Shown here: positions 52,902 to 61,440 of the stretch, piece by piece
How positions within the stretch are numbered: position 1 is the first letter of the stretch
Layout of the letters: each line of letters opens with the position of its first letter
DNA from: Novosphingobium sp. 28-62-57
GTDB taxonomy: Bacteria; Pseudomonadota; Alphaproteobacteria; Sphingomonadales; Sphingomonadaceae
Length of the DNA stretch: 64,000 nt
Direction of reading: 5' to 3'
NCBI GenBank assembly: GCA_002256985.1
Contig: NCGO01000011.1
Location: 62,001 to 126,000 of the forward strand
Notes under the pieces: generated by a model
What the model was told of the DNA's origin: nothing
The model's input: the letters and a program-made list of their open reading frames with translations, nothing else
The model's database searches: none
Made by a program: the position numbers and the translations under genes

Positions 52902-53984
52902 TCACAGCTTGTTGTCGGCGGCCAGCTTCATGAAGCTTTCATCGAAGCGCAGCGTCACTCGCGCCGGATCACCCAGTGTTACGCCGCCGGGAAAGCCCAT
53001 GCCCACCGCATCGGCAGAGGTCGCCCCCTGAAACAGGCCCTTGGAGAAGCTAAAATCGCGCACTTTGGTCATTGTCGAGATCAGTTCGGGCGACGTGGTT
53101 GCGGCCACGGCTTCCTTGGCATCGATGTAAAGGCGCGTCGTCTTCAGCTGCGCGTCGAACACATCGGGCGTGGTGCCAGCCAGCTTGGCCATGGCCGCGC
53201 GGGCTTCCTTGCCCTGCGCATCGTCACGCATCATCAGGCTGACAGTTTCATACCAGATCCCCGCCAGCGCCTTGCCCAGATCGGGGTTGGCTTTCAGGGT
53301 TGCAGTGTCGACCACCAGCAGATCAAGGATTTCCCCGGGGATGTCGGCGGAGCTGAATACCTGATTCGCGCCCGCCTGACCGCGCATCACCGAAAGCTGA
53401 GGGTTCCACGCGACAGCGGCCTTGGCATCGGGGCTGCTGAAAGCGCCAACGATATCGGCGTCGCCGGTGTTGATCGTCTTCACATCGGTCAGCGACATGC
53501 CATTGCTGTTGAGCGCACGCGCCAGCAGGTAGTGCGAGACCGACAGTTCGACGAGATAGATCGACTGGCCCTTGAGTGCGGCCACCGTGTTGCCACCCTT
53601 GAGCAGCACGCCGTCGTTTCCGTTGGAATAATCGCCCACGATGATCGCGCTGGTGTCCTTGCCACCTGCGGCCGGGATGGTCAGCGCGTCCATGTTGGCC
53701 ACGGTTACGCCGTCAAACTTGCCCGCGGTGTACTGGTTCACCGATTCGACATAGTCGTTGACCTGCACGATGTTGATTTTCAGGCCATATTTGTCGGCCC
53801 ACTTCTTCACGATGCCAGCCTGCTGTGCATAGGGCCAGGGCATCCATCCGGCATAGATCGACCAGCCGATGCTGAATTCGCTGCGCTTTGGCGCAGGCGC
53901 ATCTGCCGATGGAGAGCACGATGCCGCCAGCAACGTGGCGGCGATCAGGAGTGCTTTCCCGGACTTGCCGATCAGCCTGAACAT
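52902..53984 (-). CDS. ABC transporter substrate-binding lipoprotein (SsuA-like, urea carboxylase region type)
   Basis: The 360-residue protein starts with a lipoprotein signal (LLAASCSP) and continues as a two-lobed binding protein: EFSIGWSIYAGWMPWPYAQQAGIVKKWADKYG is the family's mark. It belongs to the group found next to urea/guanidine carboxylases. ATG 53984 follows AAGGAAA. It is the first gene of the operon; its upstream region carries the candidate operator. Confidence 0.92.
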   Translation of the reverse strand: MFRLIGKSGKALLIAATLLAASCSPSADAPAPKRSEFSIGWSIYAGWMPWPYAQQAGIVKKWADKYGLKINIVQVNDYVESVNQYTAGKFDGVTVANMDALTIPAAGGKDTSAIIVGDYSNGNDGVLLKGGNTVAALKGQSIYLVELSVSHYLLARALNSNGMSLTDVKTINTGDADIVGAFSSPDAKAAVAWNPQLSVMRGQAGANQVFSSADIPGEILDLLVVDTATLKANPDLGKALAGIWYETVSLMMRDDAQGKEARAAMAKLAGTTPDVFDAQLKTTRLYIDAKEAVAATTSPELISTMTKVRDFSFSKGLFQGATSADAVGMGFPGGVTLGDPARVTLRFDESFMKLAADNKL

Positions 53985-54045
53985 GCGTGATTTCCTTTTT
54001 TCTTGCCGGAACGCCATTACACATGGGGGAAAGTGACCGGTCTGC

Positions 54046-54072
54046 GTATTACGCTTTTTGCGTATGGTAATA
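54046..54072. promoter_or_regulatory. candidate operator before the guanidine operon, site 1
   Basis: TATTAC (54047-54052) and GTAATA (54067-54072) form a perfect dyad with a 14-base spacer. Inside is a GTATTACG / CGTATG pattern. The centre lies about 75 bases upstream of the first gene's start codon. The half-site and spacing recall the tetrameric ribbon-helix-helix (NikR-type) operators. Confidence 0.5.
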
Positions 54073-54152
54073 ATTTTACCGAGCCGCGATACCGTGTGGT
54101 CACAACGGTTTGGCCCGCGCATGGACGGGCGTCAACGCGCTGAATCTGCGCT

Positions 54153-54178
54153 GTATTACGTCATTCGACGTATGCTAT
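54153..54178. promoter_or_regulatory. candidate operator, site 2
   Basis: GTATTACG (54153-54160) and CGTATGCTAT (54169-54178) repeat the pattern of site 1 with one base more between the halves and less symmetry. It lies between the operon and the divergent hydroxylase gene. Confidence 0.35.
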
Positions 54179-54243
54179 GCTTTGACAAACGCTGCATACC
54201 AGCCTCGCACAGATGTGCCCGGATTTTGGAGAGGTGTTCGCGC

Positions 54244-55188
54244 ATGTCCGCTTCAAGCATGACCAATGCCAGTGGCACCACCGAGGGCAGTAGCACCACC
54301 GGGCGCATCGCGCAGCGCCTCGTCAATCTTTTGCCGCCGATCATGGTGGCGATTGCCGTATCCTTCTGGGCTTTTGCACCCGATGCGTGGGTGCAGAACA
54401 CTTGGGTCGTCATCGCGGTGAGTTCGGCGATCACGCTGAGCGTGCTGTTGCTGGAAATCCCGCTGGAGCGCCACGAAGGCTGGCGGATGAACCGGCGCGA
54501 ATTCTTTACCGACCTTTTTTATGTCGTGCTCAGCGCCACGGTCATTTCGAAAGCCACCAATTTTCTGGCGGAAAAGCCGTTGGAATCGGTGAAGCAATCG
54601 TTCGGCATTGCCACGCCCTGGGCGGAGCAGATGCCGTGGCTGCTGCAGGTGGCCTTCGTGGTCTTTCTCGTCGAATTCGGGCAGTACTGGATGCACCGCC
54701 TGATGCACAATTCGACGCCGTTCTGGCTGACACATGCTCCGCATCACCACATTACCCAGCTGAATGCGATGAAAGGTGCGGTCGGCAACCCGATCGAACT
54801 GTGGTTGATCAGCCTCAGCGTGGTGATTCTGTTTGATCTGCAGCAGTCGGCCGTGTTGGCCGGATATAGCGTGATGGGCGTCGTTTCGACATTTGCCCAT
54901 GCCAATGTGCGGTCAAATCCGCCGCTGTTCTATTCCTTCATCTTTACCACGATCCGCCATCACAGCCTGCACCATTCAGTCCCTTATGAAGATACCCGCT
55001 GCAATTATGGCAACTCCCTGATTTTGCTGGATCGGATTTTCGGCACTTACAAGGAAGGGGAGGCGGCCTTGGTCGGTCAGGATGATCGGCGGCGGCTATC
55101 GATCAAGGAGCAATGGCTGTTTCCGTTCGTGCCGCTGATCCAGAAGTTCAGAGCGAAGCCGACAGCCGGTTCGGCACCGCTCAACTGA
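54244..55188 (+). CDS. sterol desaturase / fatty acid hydroxylase superfamily protein
   Basis: The 314-residue membrane protein has the diiron histidine boxes of the superfamily: HRLMH (about 160), HAPHHH (about 172) and HHSLHH (about 243), plus four membrane helices. Members hydroxylate or desaturate lipids, sterols or carotenoids; which one is unknown here. ATG 54244 is used; the open frame upstream is not family-like. It lies beside the photosynthesis cluster, so a carotenoid role is worth testing. Confidence 0.85.
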   Translation: MSASSMTNASGTTEGSSTTGRIAQRLVNLLPPIMVAIAVSFWAFAPDAWVQNTWVVIAVSSAITLSVLLLEIPLERHEGWRMNRREFFTDLFYVVLSATVISKATNFLAEKPLESVKQSFGIATPWAEQMPWLLQVAFVVFLVEFGQYWMHRLMHNSTPFWLTHAPHHHITQLNAMKGAVGNPIELWLISLSVVILFDLQQSAVLAGYSVMGVVSTFAHANVRSNPPLFYSFIFTTIRHHSLHHSVPYEDTRCNYGNSLILLDRIFGTYKEGEAALVGQDDRRRLSIKEQWLFPFVPLIQKFRAKPTAGSAPLN

Positions 55189-55435
55189 TCCGATTTCAAC
55201 AAACCTGCGCGCGGCATGCAGCGTGGACTTCGCATGTCATGATGGTTTCATGCGCGATGAAGTTTATGGAAGGTAACGATATTTCCCGTTAGGTGACCTG
55301 AAGATTCTGGTCCATGGCAGGTTTCATTATGGGCAGAGCCCAAAATACCATGTTGCGCGGCCAGTGCACTCATGGTTATTTACGTGCGCCGTTTATCTTT
55401 AAACGCGCATCATCTCGCACTATGGGTGGATGCAA
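55189..55435. other. intergenic region before the cytochrome c gene
   Basis: About 247 bases of mixed composition. No palindromic repeat of the other families and no clear PpsR-type TGT-N12-ACA site was found by eye. The cytochrome promoter must lie here. Confidence 0.4.
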
Positions 55436-55963
55436 ATGAGGCAATCTTTTCAGTACATTGCACTAATGTCGGCAACGCTTCTCCTCGCATCTTGCGGTGG
55501 CGGTGGTGCGGACAAGGCTGCCGAAGGTTCGGCTGCCAAGACCGAAGAAACAACCACGGCGGCGGCTCCCGCTGCTGCGCCTGCAGCGGCAACCAGCGCT
55601 GCGGCACCAACGGCTGATTCCACCGACACGCTCGATGGTACCACGCTCGCTTCGCTGACGCCGGATGCAGCACATGGCAAGACGATCTTTGCCCAGTGCA
55701 AGGCTTGCCACGCAGTTGAAGAAGGCAAGAACATGGTCGGCCCGTCGCTCGCCGGCATCGTCGGCCGCGCCGCAGGGTCGGTGGCTGGCTACAGCTACTC
55801 GAACGCCAACAAGAACAGCGGCATCACCTGGACGCCTGAAAAGATGTTCCAGTACCTTGAAAAGCCGGCACGCGTCGTTCCGGGCACCAAGATGGCCTTC
55901 GCAGGCCTTTCGAAGGCGCAGGACCGTGCAGACGTGATCGCCTATCTCAAGGCCCCGAACTGA
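55436..55963 (+). CDS. cycA: lipid-anchored class I cytochrome c (c-550/c2 type)
   Basis: The 175-residue protein has a lipoprotein signal ending LLASC (Cys20), a flexible Ala/Thr/Pro linker of about 55 residues and then a class I cytochrome domain with CKACH for haem and the sixth-ligand Met in TKMAFAG. In phototrophic sphingomonads a cytochrome gene sits beside hemA; it likely feeds electrons to the oxidised reaction centre. The lipid anchor and long linker would let it work like membrane-bound cytochrome cy. ATG 55436 is used; ATG 55430 is also possible. Confidence 0.9.
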   Translation: MRQSFQYIALMSATLLLASCGGGGADKAAEGSAAKTEETTTAAAPAAAPAAATSAAAPTADSTDTLDGTTLASLTPDAAHGKTIFAQCKACHAVEEGKNMVGPSLAGIVGRAAGSVAGYSYSNANKNSGITWTPEKMFQYLEKPARVVPGTKMAFAGLSKAQDRADVIAYLKAPN

Positions 55964-55997
55964 GCCATTAGGCCCAATCGGGTTTGCCCAAAGACAA

Positions 55998-56031
55998 AGG
56001 GCGCGGAACCAATGGTTCCGCGCCCTTTTTC
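55998..56031. terminator. bidirectional rho-independent terminator
   Basis: A perfect 13-bp stem, AGGGCGCGGAACC with GGTTCCGCGCCCT, closes on AAT and is followed by TTTTT on the plus strand; the minus strand has TTTGTCTTTG. It lies between the convergent cycA and hemA genes and probably serves both. Confidence 0.9.
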
Positions 56032-56048
56032 ATGTCCCTGGCTCTAGC

Positions 56049-57269
56049 TCAGGCGGCGGCGGAGCGCCGCGCCAGTTCGCACTGCGACCAGATGTCGCTG
56101 AGTGCATTGATCAGCTTTTCCACATCGGCATCGCTGTGAACGGGCGATGGCGTGATGCGCAGGCGTTCGGTGCCGCGCGGCACCGTGGGATAGTTGATCG
56201 GCTGCACATAGATGCCGTGGTTGTCCATCAACCAGTCGCTGATGCGCTTGCACTTGTGCGGATCGCCGACCATGACCGGGATGATGTGGCTGGGATTGGG
56301 CAGGTGGGGAATGCCCATCGCGTCAAGCTTGCGGCGCACCGTGGCCACGCGCTCCTTGTGCCGCGCGCGTTCGATCTCGCTGCCCTTCAGGTGGCGGATG
56401 CTGGCCGCAGCGCCTGCAGCCAGAGCTGGCGGAAGGGCCGTGGTGAAAATGAAGCCGCTGGCAAATGTGCGGACAAAATCGCACAGCGCGGCCGAAGCGG
56501 CGATGTAGCCGCCCATGACGCCAAACGCCTTGCCCAGCGTGCCTTCGATTACCGTGATCCGGTCCATCAGGCCTTCACGTTCGGCCACACCGCCACCGCG
56601 CGGGCCATAAAGGCCAACGCCGTGAACTTCGTCGATATAGCTCATTGCGCCATGCTTTTCGCAGACGTCCAGGATGTCGGCGAGGGGGCCGATATCGCCG
56701 TCCATCGAATAGACGCTTTCGAAGGCCACCAGCTTGGGCACATCAGGTCCGTATTCGGACAGCAGCTGGTCCAGATGCTCCACATCGTTGTGCCGCCATA
56801 CGCGGCACGTAGCGCGCGAGTGGCGAATGCCTTCGATCATCGAGGCGTGGTTCAGCGCATCGGAGAACACGACGCAGCCCGGCAGCTTGGCACACAGCGT
56901 GCCAAGGCCCGCCCAGTTTGAAACATAGCCGCTGGTGAACAGCAGCGCGGCTTCCTTGCCGTGCAGGTCGGCCAGCTCGTTTTCGAGCAGCACGTGGTGG
57001 TGGTTCGTGCCCGAGATGTTGCGCGTGCCACCGGCACCGGCGCCGCATTCATCCAGCGTCTTGTGCATGGCATCGAGCACGGCCGGATGCTGGCCCATGC
57101 CGAGGTAATCGTTCGAGCACCACACGGTGACCTGTTCGGTCCGGTCTTCGACATAGCGGGTGGCATGCGGATAGTTGCCGCAGCGGCGCTCGATCTCGGT
57201 AAAGATCCGATAGCGTCCTTCGTTCCGGACCGCGTCCAGTTCCCCCTGGAAGTAGGCTTCGTAATCCAT
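56049..57269 (-). CDS. hemA: 5-aminolevulinate synthase
   Basis: HemA condenses glycine and succinyl-CoA to 5-aminolevulinate, the first step to haem and bacteriochlorophyll in alphaproteobacteria. The 406-residue PLP enzyme has [13 protein letters not shown], the [13 protein letters not shown] segment with the PLP Asp and the lysine in [15 protein letters not shown] 57269 fits. It ends the photosynthesis gene run, 62 bases after puhE. A second copy for housekeeping haem may exist elsewhere. Confidence 0.97.
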   Translation of the reverse strand: MDYEAYFQGELDAVRNEGRYRIFTEIERRCGNYPHATRYVEDRTEQVTVWCSNDYLGMGQHPAVLDAMHKTLDECGAGAGGTRNISGTNHHHVLLENELADLHGKEAALLFTSGYVSNWAGLGTLCAKLPGCVVFSDALNHASMIEGIRHSRATCRVWRHNDVEHLDQLLSEYGPDVPKLVAFESVYSMDGDIGPLADILDVCEKHGAMSYIDEVHGVGLYGPRGGGVAEREGLMDRITVIEGTLGKAFGVMGGYIAASAALCDFVRTFASGFIFTTALPPALAAGAAASIRHLKGSEIERARHKERVATVRRKLDAMGIPHLPNPSHIIPVMVGDPHKCKRISDWLMDNHGIYVQPINYPTVPRGTERLRITPSPVHSDADVEKLINALSDIWSQCELARRSAAA

Positions 57270-57331
57270 GTCGTCGGTCCTCTTCGTGTGTTCTCGTTCG
57301 AGTACGTAATTGCGAATTCAGTTAGCCAAAC

Positions 57332-58111
57332 TCAGTTAGCTGGCCGTCGTGTCGGCAAGGCCCAGCCCCACAGCGCGCCATCGCGCACCGGCAGGGCCAA
57401 AAACAGGTGTTCGAGCGCCCCCAGCGCGGCGAGCGCGAATAGCAGGCTTGCCCCTGCTGCACTGGCACTGCCCTCGGGCGCATTGAGCGCGATCAAACCA
57501 AGCCAGATTGCGAGGCCTGATGTGCCAGCAATCGCCAGCACCAGTTCGATTCCCAGACGGCGCGGGCCGAAATAGGTTTTCAGATAGGCAAGGTGCGGCG
57601 GGAAGATCTCGGTGCTCATGTTCGGCACGCCGAAGAAGATCACCATCTTGGTCGACAGGCGCATGACGAGCAGCAACGTGAAGGTCATCGCACCAAGCTG
57701 GTTCGGCGCATCCCAGCTGAGCGAAATCAGGCCAAGTGCGCTGAGCGCGAGCGCGATCTCATGCCAGGCAATGGCCCCCACGGCGTGCGCGAACCTGGCA
57801 AACCCGCGCGCGTCGGCCGGGCAAGGCTCGCGCCGCGGGCCGGTGATGGCGCCGGTCAGGAAAGTGATCTCGTGCCATGACCAGATCAGGATAGCCCCGG
57901 CGAACGCGGCATAGACGCCCCACAGCGAGGCAGATTTCATCGTCTGAGCGACCATGACCAGCCCGCCCACGCCCGCAGCCCCTGCCAGCAGCAGGCTGAG
58001 CGGGAAGGTGCGGCGTTCACGGTTATCGGCCCACGCGATCAGGCCTGTTGCCAGGAACCAGACCGCGATCGTGGCAACGACCGGCAGGACATGGCCGGTC
58101 CAGCTTACCAT
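57332..58111 (-). CDS. puhE: photosynthetic complex assembly protein PuhE
   Basis: The 259-residue membrane protein (DUF3623) has seven or so helices and the family stretch [28 protein letters not shown]. It is needed for full levels of the reaction centre in Rhodobacter, but its action is not known. Its start overlaps acsF by 7 bases. Confidence 0.9.
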   Translation of the reverse strand: MVSWTGHVLPVVATIAVWFLATGLIAWADNRERRTFPLSLLLAGAAGVGGLVMVAQTMKSASLWGVYAAFAGAILIWSWHEITFLTGAITGPRREPCPADARGFARFAHAVGAIAWHEIALALSALGLISLSWDAPNQLGAMTFTLLLVMRLSTKMVIFFGVPNMSTEIFPPHLAYLKTYFGPRRLGIELVLAIAGTSGLAIWLGLIALNAPEGSASAAGASLLFALAALGALEHLFLALPVRDGALWGWALPTRRPAN

Positions 58112-59199
58112 GCGGGCTGCATCCGCACCGTGGCGGGCAGTTCGTTGGTGCGCGGACGCAACAGATACATGCGGGCAAAGTTCAGTCCGGCACCGATAGT
58201 GCCCGAAGCGCGCAAGAGCGCGCCGGAAAGGCCACCCTGCTTCTTCCCCGCTTCGATCTTCTGGCTGGCCACCAGCAACCGGTCCATCGCGCGGCGGAAG
58301 CGCGGATCTTCAGTATCCAGCTCTACCGGGAAGACCTGACGGCTGATCGCGGTGCAGATGGAAAAGACGTTGTAATCATAGGTCTTGGGATCAAGGCCGA
58401 GCGCCTTGTGGAAGACCGGGCGCGCATGATCGCGCACGTACATGGTGGAATAGACGGCCAGCAGGAAGAACCGCACCCACAGCTTGTTCATGCCTGTCAG
58501 CAGTTTGGGATCGGCGCGCAGCAGCAGGGCGAAAGCCTCACCGTGACGAAACTCGTCATTGCACCACGATTCGAACCAGTTGAAGATCGGATGGAAGCGA
58601 AGTTCAGGATGCTTGGCGAGCTGGCGATAGATCGCGATATAGCGGGCATAGCCAATCTTTTCAGACAGGTAGACCGAGTAGAAAATGAACTTCGGCTTGA
58701 AGTAGTGATACTTCTTGGCCTTGGTCAGAAAGCCCAGATCGATGCCGATACCGGCATCTTTCAGCGCTTCGTTGATGAAGCCAGCGTGGCGGCTTTCATC
58801 GCGGGCGAGCAGTTTGAACAGCTGCTTCATGTCCGGGTTCTTGGTCCGTCGTGCCATTTCGGCATAGAGGATGCAGCCCGAAAACTCCGACGTCAGCGAG
58901 CTGACGAGGAAGTCGATGAATTCGGCGCGCAGTTCAGGCTCAAGCCCTTCGATGATCCCGGCAAAGCTGCCTTCGCGCTTGAAGTGCAGCTTGTTGGGAT
59001 CGCTGACCATTTCGTCCATCAGCGCGTCCCATTCCTTGCGCACCAGCGAGACGTCGATCGAATCGAGCGCGGCGAAATCGGTGGTGTAAAAGCGCGGGCT
59101 AAGCACGGTTTCGTGCTGCACCATCGCGTGAACATCAGGCTTTTCCGGGAGAGCTGCGGCGCTTTCATAGGGCCGGGCGATGACAGTGTGGGCGTTCAT
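58105..59199 (-). CDS. acsF: Mg-protoporphyrin IX monomethyl ester oxidative cyclase
   Basis: AcsF uses O2 to make the fifth ring of (bacterio)chlorophyll. The 364-residue protein has the two E-x-x-H motifs of a diiron enzyme: [14 protein letters not shown] (about 145) and [13 protein letters not shown] (about 225), with Glu ligands before. It marks an oxygen-dependent route, as expected for an aerobic phototroph. ATGA overlap with the upstream small gene. Confidence 0.96.
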   Translation of the reverse strand: MNAHTVIARPYESAAALPEKPDVHAMVQHETVLSPRFYTTDFAALDSIDVSLVRKEWDALMDEMVSDPNKLHFKREGSFAGIIEGLEPELRAEFIDFLVSSLTSEFSGCILYAEMARRTKNPDMKQLFKLLARDESRHAGFINEALKDAGIGIDLGFLTKAKKYHYFKPKFIFYSVYLSEKIGYARYIAIYRQLAKHPELRFHPIFNWFESWCNDEFRHGEAFALLLRADPKLLTGMNKLWVRFFLLAVYSTMYVRDHARPVFHKALGLDPKTYDYNVFSICTAISRQVFPVELDTEDPRFRRAMDRLLVASQKIEAGKKQGGLSGALLRASGTIGAGLNFARMYLLRPRTNELPATVRMQPAW

Positions 59200-59486
59200 T
59201 TCATGCTCCCAGGATTGAAGCTGACTTCATAAAGTTCGGTAAGGCCAAGATAGGCCACAAGCCGCGTCCAACTGCGCAGGACAAGCCCGGCGCGTTCCAC
59301 CGTCGCCATCCGATCGATCACCATGCTCTGGCCGAAGGGGATGCGGATGGGGTCGCCATGGACGCGCACTTTGTCACCGGGCTGGACGGCAATATTCCCG
59401 GCCAGTTCGACATGCGCGTGGAAGTGCGCCTCGCTTTGCTCCACCGCGATCCGGCAGGGCACATCAAAGGCGCGCGGGCCAATCAT
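59196..59486 (-). CDS. conserved small protein of the puh operon
   Basis: A 96-residue soluble protein with no named domain recognised. It has a beta-rich middle ([19 protein letters not shown], then [15 protein letters not shown]) resembling a small barrel, and a C-terminal helix. It is inserted between puhC and acsF with 4-base overlaps on both sides (ATGA), so it is part of the operon and likely helps the cyclase or reaction-centre assembly. A function is not claimed. Confidence 0.85.
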   Translation of the reverse strand: MIGPRAFDVPCRIAVEQSEAHFHAHVELAGNIAVQPGDKVRVHGDPIRIPFGQSMVIDRMATVERAGLVLRSWTRLVAYLGLTELYEVSFNPGSMK

Positions 59487-59995
59487 GTGGCGTTCGCCAC
59501 GGCCTGCGTTTTCGAAGCGCTTTGGCTCTTCAGGAACCTGATGAATGCGGCGCGATTGTCAGGACCGAACGAGCCGAGTTCAACCGAACGACCCGTGGCC
59601 GGATCGAGCAGCGAGAGCGAGCCATTGCCCCAGAGAGAGAGTTCGAACGGCGTGGCCTGCCCGATCCCGCTCATCTTGCGTTCGCGGGCCATGCCGCGCA
59701 TCACGCCGCGCACGAAACCGCCGCCATCCCCTTCACCCTTGAGCACGGCGAGGGTTTCGTCGCTGTCGGCATCCTTGACCACGACCGCACCATCGGCGCG
59801 ATCGTCAAACGTCAACTTGCGCGTATCAACGGCGACAACGCCCGCGCTGGCCCGCGCAACCGAAGGGACGGCTTCGCGGTTCATCACGCCTGTTTGCACC
59901 AGCGCGGTGAGGGCCAGCGTGGTGGCGATCAGCCCGCCGGCCAGCAGCAACGCCGGACGCGGAACGGTGTTCTGGTGATCGTGGACGAGGCTCAT
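59483..59995 (-). CDS. puhC: photosynthetic complex assembly protein PuhC
   Basis: The 170-residue protein has one N-terminal membrane helix (about 12-32) and a periplasmic domain with RKLTFDDRADGAVVVKDADSDE and GFVRGVMRGMAR. PuhC aids assembly of the LH1-reaction centre complex. The ends overlap both neighbours by 4 bases. Confidence 0.9.
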   Translation of the reverse strand: MSLVHDHQNTVPRPALLLAGGLIATTLALTALVQTGVMNREAVPSVARASAGVVAVDTRKLTFDDRADGAVVVKDADSDETLAVLKGEGDGGGFVRGVMRGMARERKMSGIGQATPFELSLWGNGSLSLLDPATGRSVELGSFGPDNRAAFIRFLKSQSASKTQAVANAT

Positions 59996-60630
59996 GCCAT
60001 GGCTCCCTGCATGCCGTGATCACGGACAGGCGCTGTTGCCGGTGCAACATTGCTGCGTTGCGCGGCCGGTGCTGCGTTTGGCACGACTGCAGCGCAAGCC
60101 TGCGCCAGCACTTTGGCAACAGCCTGAGCATCGGGCAGGGCGCGCAGCATCGGCTGAGGCTTTGACAGATGCCACGGACGGGCATGCGGCCAGATCGTGG
60201 CAAGGCCAAGGCGGTGGCTGCCGGTCAGGACCAGAGCGATTTCACCATGGCCTGCGCCAAGTTCGCGCATGTTGGCTGCACCGATCAGCGCCAGCGGCAG
60301 ATTGATGCACTTGTTCAGCGCAATGCCCACACGCAGGACCACCCGGCGGTTGGTGATGGTATAGACCGTGGTCCGTGCCACCAACACCGCGAACAGCGCA
60401 AGCAATCCCAAGGTGATGGCGCCACCGATGACCGCTGCTGCTGCACCGATCAGCTTGCCGCTGGCCAGGCCCAGCACGGCAAGGGCTGCGAAATAGGCGC
60501 TGACCCAGCGAGTGTGCAGCGCGCTGCGAGCGAAGGTCCGCCATTCGGGCGACCCCTGCCAGATGATGTGTTCACCGGCAGGAAGTTCGCCCGGAAGGCC
60601 ACGGACAGGTTCATGATCGTATTCGGTCAC
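59992..60630 (-). CDS. puhB: photosynthetic complex assembly protein PuhB
   Basis: A 212-residue protein with PH-like membrane-associated part: EYDHEPVRGLPGELPAGEHIIWQGSPEW at the start, two membrane helices (about 45-85) and the TVYTITNRRVVLRVGIALNK strand-helix. It assists reaction centre assembly. The start is GTG 60630, which overlaps the puhA stop as GTGA. Confidence 0.92.
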   Translation of the reverse strand: MTEYDHEPVRGLPGELPAGEHIIWQGSPEWRTFARSALHTRWVSAYFAALAVLGLASGKLIGAAAAVIGGAITLGLLALFAVLVARTTVYTITNRRVVLRVGIALNKCINLPLALIGAANMRELGAGHGEIALVLTGSHRLGLATIWPHARPWHLSKPQPMLRALPDAQAVAKVLAQACAAVVPNAAPAAQRSNVAPATAPVRDHGMQGAMA

Positions 60631-61391
60631 ACCAGTGGCTCCAGACGATCGGCGTTGGCATAGAGATAGCCAGTGCCGTAGTAGGCGACGGTCCGCTCTT
60701 CTTCATAGCGGGTGATTTCCTGCGGGTTGGCCGGGAACGGCGCACCTGCGAAATCGGCGGCATTGATGGCATCGATGATCACCGCATTCTTGCGGACGAC
60801 TGCCATCGGCATAGGGGCCAGCACGGTATTGGTGCCCGTATCGACCGCAAGGTAGCGCACCATGTGTTCTGCGCGATCAACCCACAGATCGGTCACAACA
60901 CCGGCCTTGAGGCCATCAGCGCCATAAACCGGCAGGCCGCGCGGATCGGTGCTGGCCGTGGCGACAGTAATTTCCGGCATGACGCCCATGGGCACGATGC
61001 GCGGATTGCCATGGGCATCGATATCGGCCCACTTGGCGCGATCGGCATAAGAGCCAGGGCCAATGCCCGCAGCAAACACATCACCCACGGGAGTGAAGGG
61101 CGCACCGCCAAAGTTTTCACGGCGCTTGCCGTTGATCTCGAACGGATCGCGGCTGCCATTGGGGAACGAGATCGTGCCCTTGCCGAATGGCAGGATGAAA
61201 GTTTTGGGTGCAGCCGTGGAGAGCGGCCCGCCTTCGGGATCGAGACGGCCGGTCAGCGCGTCTTCAAGGGGATAGCCTTCGCGGCGGTCTTCGCGGCGCA
61301 GCCAGAAGACCAGCGCGATGAAAAAGCCGATGAATGTTATCATTGCGATCTGTGCGGCATCTATTGTGCCAACGATATTGCCCGTGTTCAT
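60627..61391 (-). CDS. puhA: photosynthetic reaction centre subunit H
   Basis: The 254-residue H subunit has one N-terminal membrane helix (about 14-32), the RREDRREGYPLED cytoplasmic stretch and the PRC-barrel domain that caps the reaction centre and guides protons to QB. The conserved PKTFILPFG and GLPVYGADG blocks are present. ATG 61391. L and M subunits are not in the window. Confidence 0.96.
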   Translation of the reverse strand: MNTGNIVGTIDAAQIAMITFIGFFIALVFWLRREDRREGYPLEDALTGRLDPEGGPLSTAAPKTFILPFGKGTISFPNGSRDPFEINGKRRENFGGAPFTPVGDVFAAGIGPGSYADRAKWADIDAHGNPRIVPMGVMPEITVATASTDPRGLPVYGADGLKAGVVTDLWVDRAEHMVRYLAVDTGTNTVLAPMPMAVVRKNAVIIDAINAADFAGAPFPANPQEITRYEEERTVAYYGTGYLYANADRLEPLV

Positions 61392-61440
61392 GTCAGTGTC
61401 CTTCCGGTTCTCAGCTGGCCCGCTCTCATATGCCCCGGCC

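Noticed and set aside
53985-54243. Guanidine-I (ykkC-type) riboswitch expected before a guanidine operon
   Set aside because: The conserved stretches of that riboswitch were not found on the minus strand in this leader. Only the GTATTACG/CGTATG motifs are seen.
55189-55435. PpsR/CrtJ sites (TGT-N12-ACA) before the cytochrome and hemA genes
   Set aside because: Near matches such as TGT-N12-ACG before hemA were seen but none fits both halves, so no site is claimed.
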